A DNA stretch of 64,000 nt from Veillonella sp. 3310. Its GTDB lineage: Bacteria; Bacillota; Negativicutes; Veillonellales; Veillonellaceae. The notes beneath the pieces were generated by a model. That model ran no database searches, was not told where the DNA came from, and saw only the letters and a program-made list of their open reading frames with translations. The translations under genes and the position numbers were made by a program. Of the stretch, positions 53,276-63,435 are shown piece by piece (within the stretch, counting starts at the first letter, position 1; each line of letters opens with the position of its first letter). The stretch lies in assembly GCF_003999875.1 (NCBI RefSeq), contig NZ_RQVJ01000003.1:1-64000 (forward strand), given 5' to 3'.

Positions 53276-53468
53276 TTCGAAACGGTCTGAAACAAGTCTA
53301 TGAAGAGCAAAGGATTCTATAAGTTTATTACGCCTGTTCTTGTATGTGCTGTGTGTAACTGATATAATTAATAAATATGGTCTATATACAATGAACTTAG
53401 TATTCTAATGACAGACTATTGACAATCACTTGTTATAATCATGAAATACCACGTATGGAGGTGGTGGA

Positions 53469-54491
53469 ATGACAGTATATTTATGGGCCTTTGTCATTGC
53501 TCTCGTAGTAACATATATTTGCACGCCTTTAGTGAAACAATTCGCCGTTAAGGTAGGTGCTATTGATAAACCAGATGCACGTAAGGTGCATCAAGTGTCG
53601 ATTCCGCGATTAGGGGGATTGGCTATCTATATTGGCTATATGGTATCTTTGCTGTATAGTGTGAAAGATATATCTTCTGTGAAAGGATTGATTGTAGGTT
53701 CTATTATCCTAGTAGCAGTAGGTATTTGGGACGATATTAAGCAAATCGGACCGAAAACGAAATTGATGGGACAAATTTTGGCGGCTCTTATGTTGCCACT
53801 ATTTGGTAATGCTGTGCATTTCATTAGCATTGGTGACCATTTATTGTACTTAGAGTATCTTAGCATTCCTTTGACGGTATTTTGGATTGTAGGATTTACG
53901 AATATTGTGAATCTCATAGATGGTTTAGATGGATTGGCAGCAGGGATTTCTCTCATTGCATGTATTACGATTTGTATCGTGACTTTGCAAATGGGACAAA
54001 TTGAATTGGCATGCATTACCTTGGCATTGGCTGGGGCGGCTTGTGGATTCTTGCGCTATAATTTTAATCCTGCCAAAATATTCATGGGTGATACAGGCAG
54101 TATGTTATTGGGCTATACTATGGCGGCTATTTCCGTCATGGGTAGTGTGAAAACGGCAGCAACTGTAGCATTGGTGGTGCCTGTTATCGTATTGGGGTTG
54201 CCTATTTTAGATACTTTATTTGCCATTGTACGTCGACGTATTAATGGACGTCCAGTATTCCAACCAGATAAAGGACATTTGCATCATCGTCTATTGGCGA
54301 TGGGGCTCACACAAAAACAAGCGGTGTTGTTGATGTATGCTATCACTGCACTCTTAGGTTGTGTGTCTATCGTAGCAGCGAAAGCCAATTTTGTTATCGG
54401 AGTCTTGCTAGTGCTTGTAATACTCTGTGCATGCGTGTGGACAGCAACGAAAATTGGGATTATATCCAAAGACAACGACGTTCGTAAATAG
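53469..54491 (+). CDS. WecA/TagO-like undecaprenyl-phosphate sugar-1-phosphate transferase
   Basis: A 340-residue polytopic membrane enzyme of glycosyltransferase family 4. It moves a sugar phosphate, usually GlcNAc-1-P, onto undecaprenyl phosphate to begin a surface glycan. Signatures are KVHQVSIPRLGG near residue 40, NLIDGLDGLAAG near 150 and FMGDTGSMLLGY near 205; its cytoplasmic His-rich loop DKGHLHHRLLAMG marks the WecA/TagO branch and not MraY. The start follows GGAGGTGG. The downstream wecB makes the ManNAc precursor, which supports a role in polysaccharide synthesis. Confidence 0.92.
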   Translation: MTVYLWAFVIALVVTYICTPLVKQFAVKVGAIDKPDARKVHQVSIPRLGGLAIYIGYMVSLLYSVKDISSVKGLIVGSIILVAVGIWDDIKQIGPKTKLMGQILAALMLPLFGNAVHFISIGDHLLYLEYLSIPLTVFWIVGFTNIVNLIDGLDGLAAGISLIACITICIVTLQMGQIELACITLALAGAACGFLRYNFNPAKIFMGDTGSMLLGYTMAAISVMGSVKTAATVALVVPVIVLGLPILDTLFAIVRRRINGRPVFQPDKGHLHHRLLAMGLTQKQAVLLMYAITALLGCVSIVAAKANFVIGVLLVLVILCACVWTATKIGIISKDNDVRK

Positions 54492-54497
54492 CTATGC

Positions 54498-54535
54498 AAA
54501 ACGCCAGGAGCTCATGCTTCATGGCGTTTTTTATT
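54498..54535 (+). terminator. Terminator of the WecA-like gene
   Basis: AAACGCCA pairs with TGGCGTTT, followed by more T. Its TGGCGTTTT arm resembles the arms repeated in the following array. Confidence 0.85.
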
Positions 54536-54542
54536 TTTAGGC

Positions 54543-54675
54543 AAAGGGAAAGCGTGGCACATTCCTTCACAAACGGTATTTCATAATGTTTGTTCAGGAA
54601 CATGCCACGCTTTCTAGGGTTTGTAGAATTAAGTATATTACGCCATGTTGCTTACGCTTATGGCGTTTTGTCTAG
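54543..54675. repeat. Dispersed two-hairpin element, copy 2
   Basis: Hairpin 1 has an outer stem AAAGCGTGGCA (54549-54559) with TGCCACGCTTT (54603-54613) around a 37-nt core (54563-54599) that matches copy 1 except for one base. Hairpin 2 is ACGCCAT...ATGGCGTTTT (about 54639-54669). The outer stem differs from copy 1 in sequence but keeps perfect pairing. Confidence 0.75.
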
Positions 54676-55058
54676 TGTTTGCTCACTCTGTGAGGGGAGG
54701 CGTGGGAACATACCGCGGTCTTTTTGCATTTGCGTAATGCTAGCAATACAATGCCATATGCCTTTAGCAATCTGCTCTGTGGCTCATGGCGTTTTGCTTC
54801 GTAGGTGCTCACTCTGTAGGGAGGGGCAGGAACATGCCACGTTTTTTAGGGCTTGTAGAATTAAGTATATTACGCCATGTAGCCTACGCTTATGGCGTTT
54901 TGCCTAGTGTTTGCTCACTCTGTGAGGGGAGGAGTGCGAACATACCACGGTCTTTTTGCATTTGTTTAATACTAGTAATAAAATGCCATATGCCTTTGGC
55001 AATCTGCTTTGTGGCTCATGGCGTTTTGCCTTGTAGTTGCTCACTCTGTAGGGGAGGG
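54595..55058. repeat. Tandem duplication of a 232-bp hairpin-rich unit
   Basis: CAGGAACATGCCACG begins at 54595 and again at 54827, and the following sequence matches through both units with scattered differences. Each unit holds two related half-units ending in ATGGCGTTTTG...GCTCACTCTG..GGGAGG (near 54660, 54787, 54892 and 55018). The unit length is not a multiple of three and the reading frames shift between copies, so it is unlikely to be coding. A further decayed ATGGCATTTTGG lies near 55078. Confidence 0.75.
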
Positions 55059-55241
55059 ATGTCATAGCGCTTTGCTTATGGCATTTTGGTTGGGTGTACT
55101 TCTTTATAGTTTCTACTAGTATGGAAGGCTTGTACATGATACAATAGAGATAATTGAAAAAGCTTAATAAAGTGATTTAGGAAAGTTTGTATATGACGGC
55201 TTTCATGGTAAAGGAAGTAAACGAAATATGTGGGAGGTACT

Positions 55242-56387
55242 ATGTTAAAAGTCATGACCATATTTGGGACACGTCCTGAGGCAATTAAGATGGCGCCTGT
55301 TGTTAAGGCTTTGGAAGCAGCGCCTGATATGGAGTCTATTGTAACGGTAACGGCACAGCATAGAGAGATGTTAGATCAGGTGTTGCATTTGTTTTCTATC
55401 ACTCCAGATTATGATTTAAATATTATGAGTCAAGGGCAAACCTTGTATGATGTTACATGTCGTGCTTTGATGGGTTTACAAGAGGTATTGAAAGAAGCGA
55501 AGCCCGATGTAGTGCTTGTTCATGGAGATACGACAACTACTTTTGTGGGGGCGCTAGCGGCGTTTTATGAAGGGATTCCTGTTGGGCATGTGGAGGCAGG
55601 TCTTCGGACGGGTAATATTTACTCTCCCTTCCCTGAGGAGATGAATCGCAAGTTGACCGGTGCTATTGGGACATACCATTTTGCACCCACCACTACATCG
55701 GAAGCGAATTTATTGAAAGAAAATATAAATCCAGATCACTTGTATGTAACAGGGAATACGGTTATCGATGCGCTGCAAACTACAGTAAAGGAAGACTACA
55801 CATTTACTGAAGAGTTGCTGAACAAAATTGATTACGTGAACCAAAAGGTTATTTTGGTGACCACTCATCGCCGTGAAAATTTAGGCGATCCAATGCGCAA
55901 TGTGTATGAGGCAATTCGTGATATTATTGGAGAATATGAAGATGTAGAAGTGATCTTCCCTATGCATCGAAATCCAAAGGTGCGTAGTATTGTACAAGAG
56001 GTACTAGGTGATATGCCACGTGTACATTTGATTGAGCCATTAGAATATGAACCATTTGCAAATTTAATGGCTCGCACCTACCTCATTATGACAGACTCTG
56101 GTGGCATTCAAGAGGAAGCACCGTCCTTGGGAAAACCCGTACTAGTTCTTCGCGATACGACAGAGCGACCTGAAGCAGTCCAAGCAGGTACAGTAAAATT
56201 AGTGGGCACTGATAAAGCAACTGTATACTCCACAGCTAAAGAGTTAATTACGAATGCAGAAATGTATACTGCTATGTCAAATGCAGTGAACCCTTATGGG
56301 GATGGATTAGCATCAGAACGAATTGTACAAGCCTTACGGCATGAATTTTTTGAGCATCAAGAAAAACCATCGTCCTTTGGAAAATAA
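55242..56387 (+). CDS. wecB: UDP-N-acetylglucosamine 2-epimerase (non-hydrolysing)
   Basis: A 381-residue GT-B fold enzyme that converts UDP-GlcNAc to UDP-ManNAc for surface polysaccharides. Signatures are IFGTRPEAIKMAPVV at the N-terminus, HGDTTTTFVGALAAF, GHVEAGLRTGN, VTTHRRENLG and MTDSGGIQEEAPSLG. The ATG at 55242 follows GGGAGG. It probably works with the WecA-like enzyme upstream, although a repeat array separates the two genes. Confidence 0.95.
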   Translation: MLKVMTIFGTRPEAIKMAPVVKALEAAPDMESIVTVTAQHREMLDQVLHLFSITPDYDLNIMSQGQTLYDVTCRALMGLQEVLKEAKPDVVLVHGDTTTTFVGALAAFYEGIPVGHVEAGLRTGNIYSPFPEEMNRKLTGAIGTYHFAPTTTSEANLLKENINPDHLYVTGNTVIDALQTTVKEDYTFTEELLNKIDYVNQKVILVTTHRRENLGDPMRNVYEAIRDIIGEYEDVEVIFPMHRNPKVRSIVQEVLGDMPRVHLIEPLEYEPFANLMARTYLIMTDSGGIQEEAPSLGKPVLVLRDTTERPEAVQAGTVKLVGTDKATVYSTAKELITNAEMYTAMSNAVNPYGDGLASERIVQALRHEFFEHQEKPSSFGK

Positions 56388-56535
56388 TAGTCGATATATG
56401 CATTCTAGTTATAATTAAGTTGATAGCTACTTTCATTGACTGTGTAATTGAGGAATGTACACGGTTTTGAATCAAATCGTATGGAAAGTTTTGATAGATA
56501 TAAAATTTATATATTGTTAAAATTGTTTTCATTGG

Positions 56536-56544
56536 TGGTATAAT
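56536..56544 (+). promoter_or_regulatory. Extended -10 promoter of the atp operon
   Basis: TGGTATAAT is an extended -10. A weak -35 (TTGTTA, 56514-56519) lies 19 bp before TATAAT. The first gene starts about 32 bp downstream. Confidence 0.5.
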
Positions 56545-56575
56545 CTACGATGTTAGAGGTATAGGAGGTATGTCT

Positions 56576-56779
56576 ATGGGGAAAGAAAAATCAGATCTAT
56601 GGATGGCTATCTCCAAAGCATCAACTACGGGATTTACCATACTTTGTTCTATCGGTATCTGTATGGGTCTTGGTTATGCCTTTGATCACTATATGGGCAC
56701 CAACCCATGGGGGTTGCTCATAGGTGGTATCTTCGGTGGGTTTCTAGGCCTTTACGGTGTCATACGTCAGTGTATGTAA
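56576..56779 (+). CDS. atpZ: AtpZ/AtpI-family F1Fo-ATPase accessory protein (ATPase_gene1)
   Basis: A 67-residue protein with two transmembrane helices (FTILCSIGICMGLGYAFDHY and NPWGLLIGGIFGGFLGLYGV). It belongs to the small family encoded first in many atp operons and is implicated in Mg2+/Ca2+ supply or assembly of the synthase. The ATG at 56576 is chosen because AGGAGG lies 7 bp upstream. An ATG at 56570 is too close to that site. atpI follows after 9 bp. Confidence 0.8.
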   Translation: MGKEKSDLWMAISKASTTGFTILCSIGICMGLGYAFDHYMGTNPWGLLIGGIFGGFLGLYGVIRQCM

Positions 56780-56788
56780 GGAGACTGT

Positions 56789-57175
56789 ATGAAAGAATAT
56801 ATAACCTATATCAAAAGTCATTGCCGATGGATACTGTCAGTGGCTATACTAGGTGTAGTCGTGTTATGGATACTGGACTGGACTCAGCACATCACGGGTT
56901 GGCTATGGGGCATGATGACATATGTTGTATATTTCTTGTATTTAGCCTTTCAAACCTACAAGATGAAAGAGGCCACCTTAGACGATGTGAAACGTCGAGT
57001 TTGGATTGGTGTTATGAGTCGGTTTAGCTTAATCGTATTGTTAGTAGGCATAAGCACGCAGATCCCTTCTATTTCCATGAAAGGTGTACTAGGCGGAATC
57101 TGTGTGTTTGTTCCTATGCAATATGTTGAGTATAGTATGTATGTACGTCAACGTAATAGGGAATCATCTATGTGA
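56789..57175 (+). CDS. atpI: ATP synthase subunit I
   Basis: A 128-residue protein with four predicted transmembrane helices, in the usual AtpI position between the small accessory gene and atpB. AtpI proteins help assemble the c-ring. Sequence conservation in this family is low, so the call rests on topology and position. AAGGAG precedes the ATG. Confidence 0.8.
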   Translation: MKEYITYIKSHCRWILSVAILGVVVLWILDWTQHITGWLWGMMTYVVYFLYLAFQTYKMKEATLDDVKRRVWIGVMSRFSLIVLLVGISTQIPSISMKGVLGGICVFVPMQYVEYSMYVRQRNRESSM

Positions 57176-57189
57176 AAGGGGGTGGGAAT

Positions 57190-57861
57190 ATGGAGTTACA
57201 TGCAGGGCATCATCATGTTGTTCAATGGATGGGCATATCCTTTAATATGGATACGCTATACATGACGTGGTTAGTGATGGCAATCATTATTGTAGTCACA
57301 CTATTAGCTACACGGTCACGGGCCATGGTACCACAGGGGATTCAAAATGTGATGGAAGGCGTGCTAGAAGGATTGACTGGTCAGTTTAAAACGAACCTAG
57401 GCAATCAGTGGAAGTTTTTAAGCTCCATCCTATTTACGTATTTTCTGTTTATTTTGGTGAGTAATGAATTGGGCTTGATTCCAAGTCCGCATATCTTGGC
57501 ATCGCCAACAAATGACATTAACACCACCTTGGGATTAGCCATTTCAAGCTCAATTCTTGTATGGATTGTAGGCTTGAAAGTAAAAGGAATTGGCTATTTT
57601 AAGCATTTTGTACAGCCATTTAAATTATTTATCATCATCAACTTAATGGAAGAAATAGCGAAACCTGTCACATTAGCCTTCCGTTTGTTTGGTAACATAC
57701 TAGCGGGAGAAATTCTTTTAGAATTATTATATGCCTTGGTACCCTATGTACTTCCTATCGTATGGTTAGCCTTTAGTCTAGCAATCGGTATTATTCAAGC
57801 GTTTATTTTTGCCATGCTCGTTACCTCGTATTTGGGGATGACAATTGGAGATGGACATTAA
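57190..57861 (+). CDS. atpB: ATP synthase subunit a
   Basis: A 223-residue Fo subunit that provides the ion half-channels. The essential Arg is Arg165 in LAFRLFGNILAGE. The last helices carry the usual PIVWLAFSLAIGIIQAFIFAML. The ATG at 57190 follows AAGGGGGTGG. The longer frame from a GTG at 57172 adds six residues without its own ribosome site. Confidence 0.95.
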   Translation: MELHAGHHHVVQWMGISFNMDTLYMTWLVMAIIIVVTLLATRSRAMVPQGIQNVMEGVLEGLTGQFKTNLGNQWKFLSSILFTYFLFILVSNELGLIPSPHILASPTNDINTTLGLAISSSILVWIVGLKVKGIGYFKHFVQPFKLFIIINLMEEIAKPVTLAFRLFGNILAGEILLELLYALVPYVLPIVWLAFSLAIGIIQAFIFAMLVTSYLGMTIGDGH

Positions 57862-57869
57862 TAGTTTAG

Positions 57870-58154
<285 letters not shown>

Positions 58155-58183
58155 TAGACATTAGCTAAGAGGAGGTATGACCG

Positions 58184-58678
58184 TTGGTAGATTTAAACGG
58201 CACACTCGTACTTCAGATTTTGAACTTTATTGTGCTAGTGTTGATTTTAGCAAAGTATGCGTATAAACCGTTATTGCAAACCATGGAAGAACGGAAACGT
58301 CGCATTGAGAATGATCTTACCAGTGCAGAACAAGCTAGAGAAGAAGCGGCTGCGTTGAAAGCTGAATATACAGCGCAATTGCAAGAAGCTCGTAAAGAAG
58401 CACAAGGGATTATCGAGACCGCAAAAGAACAAGCAGAAGCAGAATCACAAGCACAAATCAAAGAGTTACGAGCTCAACTAGTGAAAGAAAAAGAAATCGC
58501 CCGCCAAGAAATTGAACGGGAACGGGAAAAAGCAATGCAACAAATCCGTGCAGAAGTTGTGAATTTGTCTGTACAAGTGGCTGGTAAGTTAATTGGAAAA
58601 GACTTTTCCAGTGCTGATAATGTAGCTCTTGTAGAGGATACCATTGCAAAACTTGATAGTACAACTATAAGGTCGTGA
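58184..58678 (+). CDS. atpF: ATP synthase subunit b
   Basis: A 164-residue peripheral-stalk subunit with one N-terminal membrane helix (about 8-25) and a long charged coiled coil (30-140). It starts at a TTG (58184), 7 bp after AGAGGAGGT. The nearby ATG at 58177 is out of frame. A single b gene is present, so the stalk is a homodimer. Confidence 0.93.
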   Translation: MVDLNGTLVLQILNFIVLVLILAKYAYKPLLQTMEERKRRIENDLTSAEQAREEAAALKAEYTAQLQEARKEAQGIIETAKEQAEAESQAQIKELRAQLVKEKEIARQEIEREREKAMQQIRAEVVNLSVQVAGKLIGKDFSSADNVALVEDTIAKLDSTTIRS

Positions 58679-58682
58679 TACG

Positions 58683-59249
58683 ATGAGTGTAGAAAGAATT
58701 GCAGAAACATATAGCTCCGCTATATTTGAATTAGGACAGGAATCAGGTTTGTTACCACAATTTGATACAGATCTTTCCTATGTGCAAGATTTATTTTCCA
58801 CCCATGAGGAATTACGCCAAATTTTAATCAATCCTATGTTAGAAGTAGCGGGAAAAAAGAAAATTTTACAACAAATCTTTGGTAGTGAAGTGCATCCATT
58901 GATTATGAATTTTCTCAATGTTATGGTGGACCGCCGTCGCAGTCCCTATATCATGGAAACAGCTCGTGCTTACGTAAAACGCTCCCGTGAAAGTCGCGGT
59001 ATTTTGGAAGCGAAAGTAACGGTTATAGAACCACTTTCAGAGGCAATGCGGGAAAAAGTATTGCGTAAGTTACAAGAGATTACTGGCAAAGAATGTGTCA
59101 TCGAAGAACATGTGGATCCATCCATCTTAGGTGGCATGGTCATTCAAGTGGGAGATACTCGGATTGATGGAAGTATGGCTAGACGATTGGAAGAATTAAA
59201 AAAATCATTGCTTAATGCAAGTACCAATAAGATTGGGGTGAATGGTTAA
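58683..59249 (+). CDS. atpH: ATP synthase subunit delta
   Basis: A 188-residue stalk subunit that links F1 to the b dimer. The N-terminal helical domain begins [14 protein letters not shown], and the C-terminal region has the family signature [19 protein letters not shown]. It starts 4 bp after atpF, and atpA follows after 2 bp. Confidence 0.94.
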   Translation: MSVERIAETYSSAIFELGQESGLLPQFDTDLSYVQDLFSTHEELRQILINPMLEVAGKKKILQQIFGSEVHPLIMNFLNVMVDRRRSPYIMETARAYVKRSRESRGILEAKVTVIEPLSEAMREKVLRKLQEITGKECVIEEHVDPSILGGMVIQVGDTRIDGSMARRLEELKKSLLNASTNKIGVNG

Positions 59250-59251
59250 TT

Positions 59252-60787
59252 ATGAAAATGACGCCTGAAGAAATTACTGCCATTATTAAACAGCAGATTC
59301 AGGACTATAATGTTGAATTAAACGTAGATGACGTAGGAACTGTTCTGGAAGTAGGGGACGGTATTGCGCATATCTACGGTCTTGAAAAAGCCATGGCTGG
59401 CGAATTGTTAGAGTTACCTCATGGCGTATATGGCATGGTACTCAATTTAGAACAAGATAATGTAGGCGCCGTTCTCCTAGGTAATGACTTCTTGATTAAA
59501 GAAGGCGATGAAGTGCGCCGTACAGGCCGCATCATGCAGGTTCCTGTAGGAGATGGCTTAATTGGTCGTGTTGTGAATGCCCTTGGTCAACCTATCGATG
59601 GTAAAGGGGAGATTGTGGCAGAAACACATCGACCTGTAGAATATCCAGCACCTGGTATTGCAGATCGTAAATCTGTATTTGAGCCAATGCAAACTGGTTT
59701 GAAAGCCATTGATGCGATGGTACCAATCGGTCGTGGTCAACGGGAGTTGATCATCGGTGACCGTGGTACTGGTAAAACAGCGATTGCTATTGATACAATC
59801 TTGAACCAAAAAGGACAAGATGTTATCTGTATCTATGTAGCCATCGGTCAAAAAGAATCTACTGTAGCTCGTGTTGTACAAAAATTAGAAGAAGCAGGGG
59901 CTATGGACTATACAATCGTTGTGTCTGCTGGTGCTTCTGAAGGGGCTCCTATGCAGTACTTAGCACCATATTCTGGGGTAGCTATGGGTGAACATTTCAT
60001 GTACCAAGGTAAACATGTACTTTGCGTATATGATGATTTAACAAAACAAGCTGCTGCCTATCGTGCAATGAGTTTGTTGTTACGTCGTCCTCCAGGACGT
60101 GAAGCGTACCCTGGTGACGTGTTCTACTTACATTCTCGTTTATTGGAACGTTCGGCAAAAGTATCTGATGAATTGGGTGGCGGATCTATTACAGCTTTAC
60201 CAATTATCGAAACACAAGCAGGTGACGTATCTGCCTATATTCCAACGAACGTAATCTCCATCACGGATGGACAAATTTTCTTGGGTACAGATATGTTCTA
60301 CTCTGGCGTTCGTCCAGCAGTTGACGTAGGTTTATCCGTATCTCGTGTAGGTGGTAGTGCGCAAATTAAAGCGATGAAACAAGTAGCTGGTAAATTGCGC
60401 TTGGAATTGGCACAATATCGTGAATTGGCGGCTTTCGCGCAGTTCGGTTCTGATTTGGATGCCTCCACAAAAGCACAATTAGATCGTGGTGAACGCTTAA
60501 CTGAAATGTTGAAACAACCACAATACTCTCCGTTAAAAGTAGAAGAACAAGTGGTATGTTTATATGCAGGTATTAATGGCTATTTCAAACGATTAGCTGT
60601 TCATGATGTACCAGCATTCCAAGATGCCTTATTACACTATGTACATGGTAATTATGCCAATGTATTAGCATCAATTAGAGATACTAAGAAATTAGAAGAA
60701 GATACAGAAAAAACATTGCAACAAGCGATTTTAGAATGTATTGATGTCTTTGGTGCTACTCACGAATTATTACCAGAGGAGGCGTAA
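59252..60787 (+). CDS. atpA: ATP synthase subunit alpha
   Basis: A 511-residue non-catalytic F1 subunit. The P-loop is GDRGTGKT at residues 169-176. The arginine-finger region is [15 protein letters not shown]. Length and the N-terminal beta-barrel are standard. GGGGTG about 13 bp upstream of the ATG is the likely ribosome site. It is followed 3 bp later by atpG. Confidence 0.97.
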   Translation: MKMTPEEITAIIKQQIQDYNVELNVDDVGTVLEVGDGIAHIYGLEKAMAGELLELPHGVYGMVLNLEQDNVGAVLLGNDFLIKEGDEVRRTGRIMQVPVGDGLIGRVVNALGQPIDGKGEIVAETHRPVEYPAPGIADRKSVFEPMQTGLKAIDAMVPIGRGQRELIIGDRGTGKTAIAIDTILNQKGQDVICIYVAIGQKESTVARVVQKLEEAGAMDYTIVVSAGASEGAPMQYLAPYSGVAMGEHFMYQGKHVLCVYDDLTKQAAAYRAMSLLLRRPPGREAYPGDVFYLHSRLLERSAKVSDELGGGSITALPIIETQAGDVSAYIPTNVISITDGQIFLGTDMFYSGVRPAVDVGLSVSRVGGSAQIKAMKQVAGKLRLELAQYRELAAFAQFGSDLDASTKAQLDRGERLTEMLKQPQYSPLKVEEQVVCLYAGINGYFKRLAVHDVPAFQDALLHYVHGNYANVLASIRDTKKLEEDTEKTLQQAILECIDVFGATHELLPEEA

Positions 60788-60790
60788 TCT

Positions 60791-61645
60791 ATGAGTAGTG
60801 CACAAGACTTACGCAAGCGTATAAAAAGTGTCACTAATACGCAGCAAATTACAAAAGCTATGAAGATGGTAGCATCTGCTCGTCTACGTCGTGCACAACA
60901 AAAAGCGAAAGGTACTGAACCTTATACAGAACGTCTCCGCCACATGCTGCATCAAAGCATGTCCTCTCTAGATGGGGGCGCAGATTTACCGCTACTCACA
61001 GTTCGTCCTGTGAATAAGGTAGCCTATGTGGTGGTAGGTGCTGATAAAGGTTTGGCTGGTGCTTATACTAGTAATATCATTAAATACGTGCAATCCTTGC
61101 TCAAGGATACGCCAACAGATGCCTATGGTTTATTCACAGTGGGTCGTAAGCCAACGGAATATTTCACAGGCCATGGCTATTCTGTAGTCTCTGAGTTGCA
61201 AGGTTTTTCTGATAAACCAGGCTTTCATCATGCTCAAGACATTGTGGAACAAGTGAAAACCATGTTCTTGTCTGGTGAGGTAGATGAAGTGGTATTGGTA
61301 TACACTAAGTTTGTGAACTCCTTATTGCAAGAAGTGACTCATGAGCGCTTATTACCTCTTTCATTAGAGTCCGATACAGCAGAGGCCGGTGAAAGTTTAT
61401 TCTATCCGGACCAAGGGTCTGTATTGGAACAATTATTGCCAGCCTATGTGGAAAGCACTGTATATAATGCATTGCTACATGGGGCGGCTAGTGAATTAGG
61501 TGCCCGTATGACGGCCATGACATCCGCTACTGATAATGCAGGCGAATTGATTGGTACCTTGCACTTAGAATACAATAAGTTGCGCCAAGCAGGTATTACT
61601 AACGAAATTTCTGAAATCGTAGGCGGTGCAAACGCATTGCAATAA
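60791..61645 (+). CDS. atpG: ATP synthase subunit gamma
   Basis: A 284-residue rotor shaft. The N-terminal helix is RKRIKSVTNTQQITKAMKMV and the C-terminal helix contains MTAMTSATDNAGELIGTLHL. Both are typical and form the central coiled coil. AGAGGAGG precedes the ATG. Confidence 0.96.
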   Translation: MSSAQDLRKRIKSVTNTQQITKAMKMVASARLRRAQQKAKGTEPYTERLRHMLHQSMSSLDGGADLPLLTVRPVNKVAYVVVGADKGLAGAYTSNIIKYVQSLLKDTPTDAYGLFTVGRKPTEYFTGHGYSVVSELQGFSDKPGFHHAQDIVEQVKTMFLSGEVDEVVLVYTKFVNSLLQEVTHERLLPLSLESDTAEAGESLFYPDQGSVLEQLLPAYVESTVYNALLHGAASELGARMTAMTSATDNAGELIGTLHLEYNKLRQAGITNEISEIVGGANALQ

Positions 61646-61652
61646 TAGATAA

Positions 61653-63089
<1,437 letters not shown>

Positions 63090-63092
63090 TCT

Positions 63093-63350
63093 ATGAGTAC
63101 CATGCATGTAACAATTATTACTCCTGATGAAACAGTGTTTTCTGGAGACGCAACGATGGTGGTAGGAAAAGCTCTCGATGGAGAGTTTGGTATCCAACCA
63201 CATCATATGCCTTTAGTGAGCGCTTTGGCGCCTGGGGCGATTCGCATTGACCATGATGGCAAGCGTGAAGAATTTATACTACCTGGGGGATTCCTAGAAG
63301 TGGAAAATAATTCTGTGTATATCACGACGGCCTCTTGTGAACGTGCTTAA
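63093..63350 (+). CDS. atpC: ATP synthase subunit epsilon, short form without C-terminal helices
   Basis: An 85-residue protein. It contains the complete N-terminal beta-sandwich (MHVTIITPDETVFSGDATMV, GEFGIQPHHMPLVSAL, FLEVENNSVYITT) that binds gamma and the c-ring. It ends right after the sandwich. Usual epsilon subunits are 130-140 residues and have two C-terminal helices that can block rotation. Those helices are absent, and the 85 bp after the stop encode nothing similar, so this is not a simple frameshift. It is the last gene of the atp operon. Confidence 0.93.
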   Translation: MSTMHVTIITPDETVFSGDATMVVGKALDGEFGIQPHHMPLVSALAPGAIRIDHDGKREEFILPGGFLEVENNSVYITTASCERA

Positions 63351-63370
63351 TTACATATCGAAGAGATAGA

Positions 63371-63416
63371 AAAAGGGTTGTACCAACTGTGTTTAGCAGT
63401 CTGGTACAACCCTTTT
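63371..63416. terminator. Bidirectional terminator between atpC and the aminotransferase
   Basis: AAAAGGGTTGTACCA pairs perfectly with TGGTACAACCCTTTT. Confidence 0.9.
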
Positions 63417-63435
63417 GAATACATAGTTGTCTATA

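Noticed and set aside
54590-55067. Two cysteine-rich open frames (105 and 93 codons) over the hairpin array
   Set aside because: They arise from the 232-bp tandem repeat, lie in different frames, overlap each other, lack ribosome sites and translate hairpin arms.
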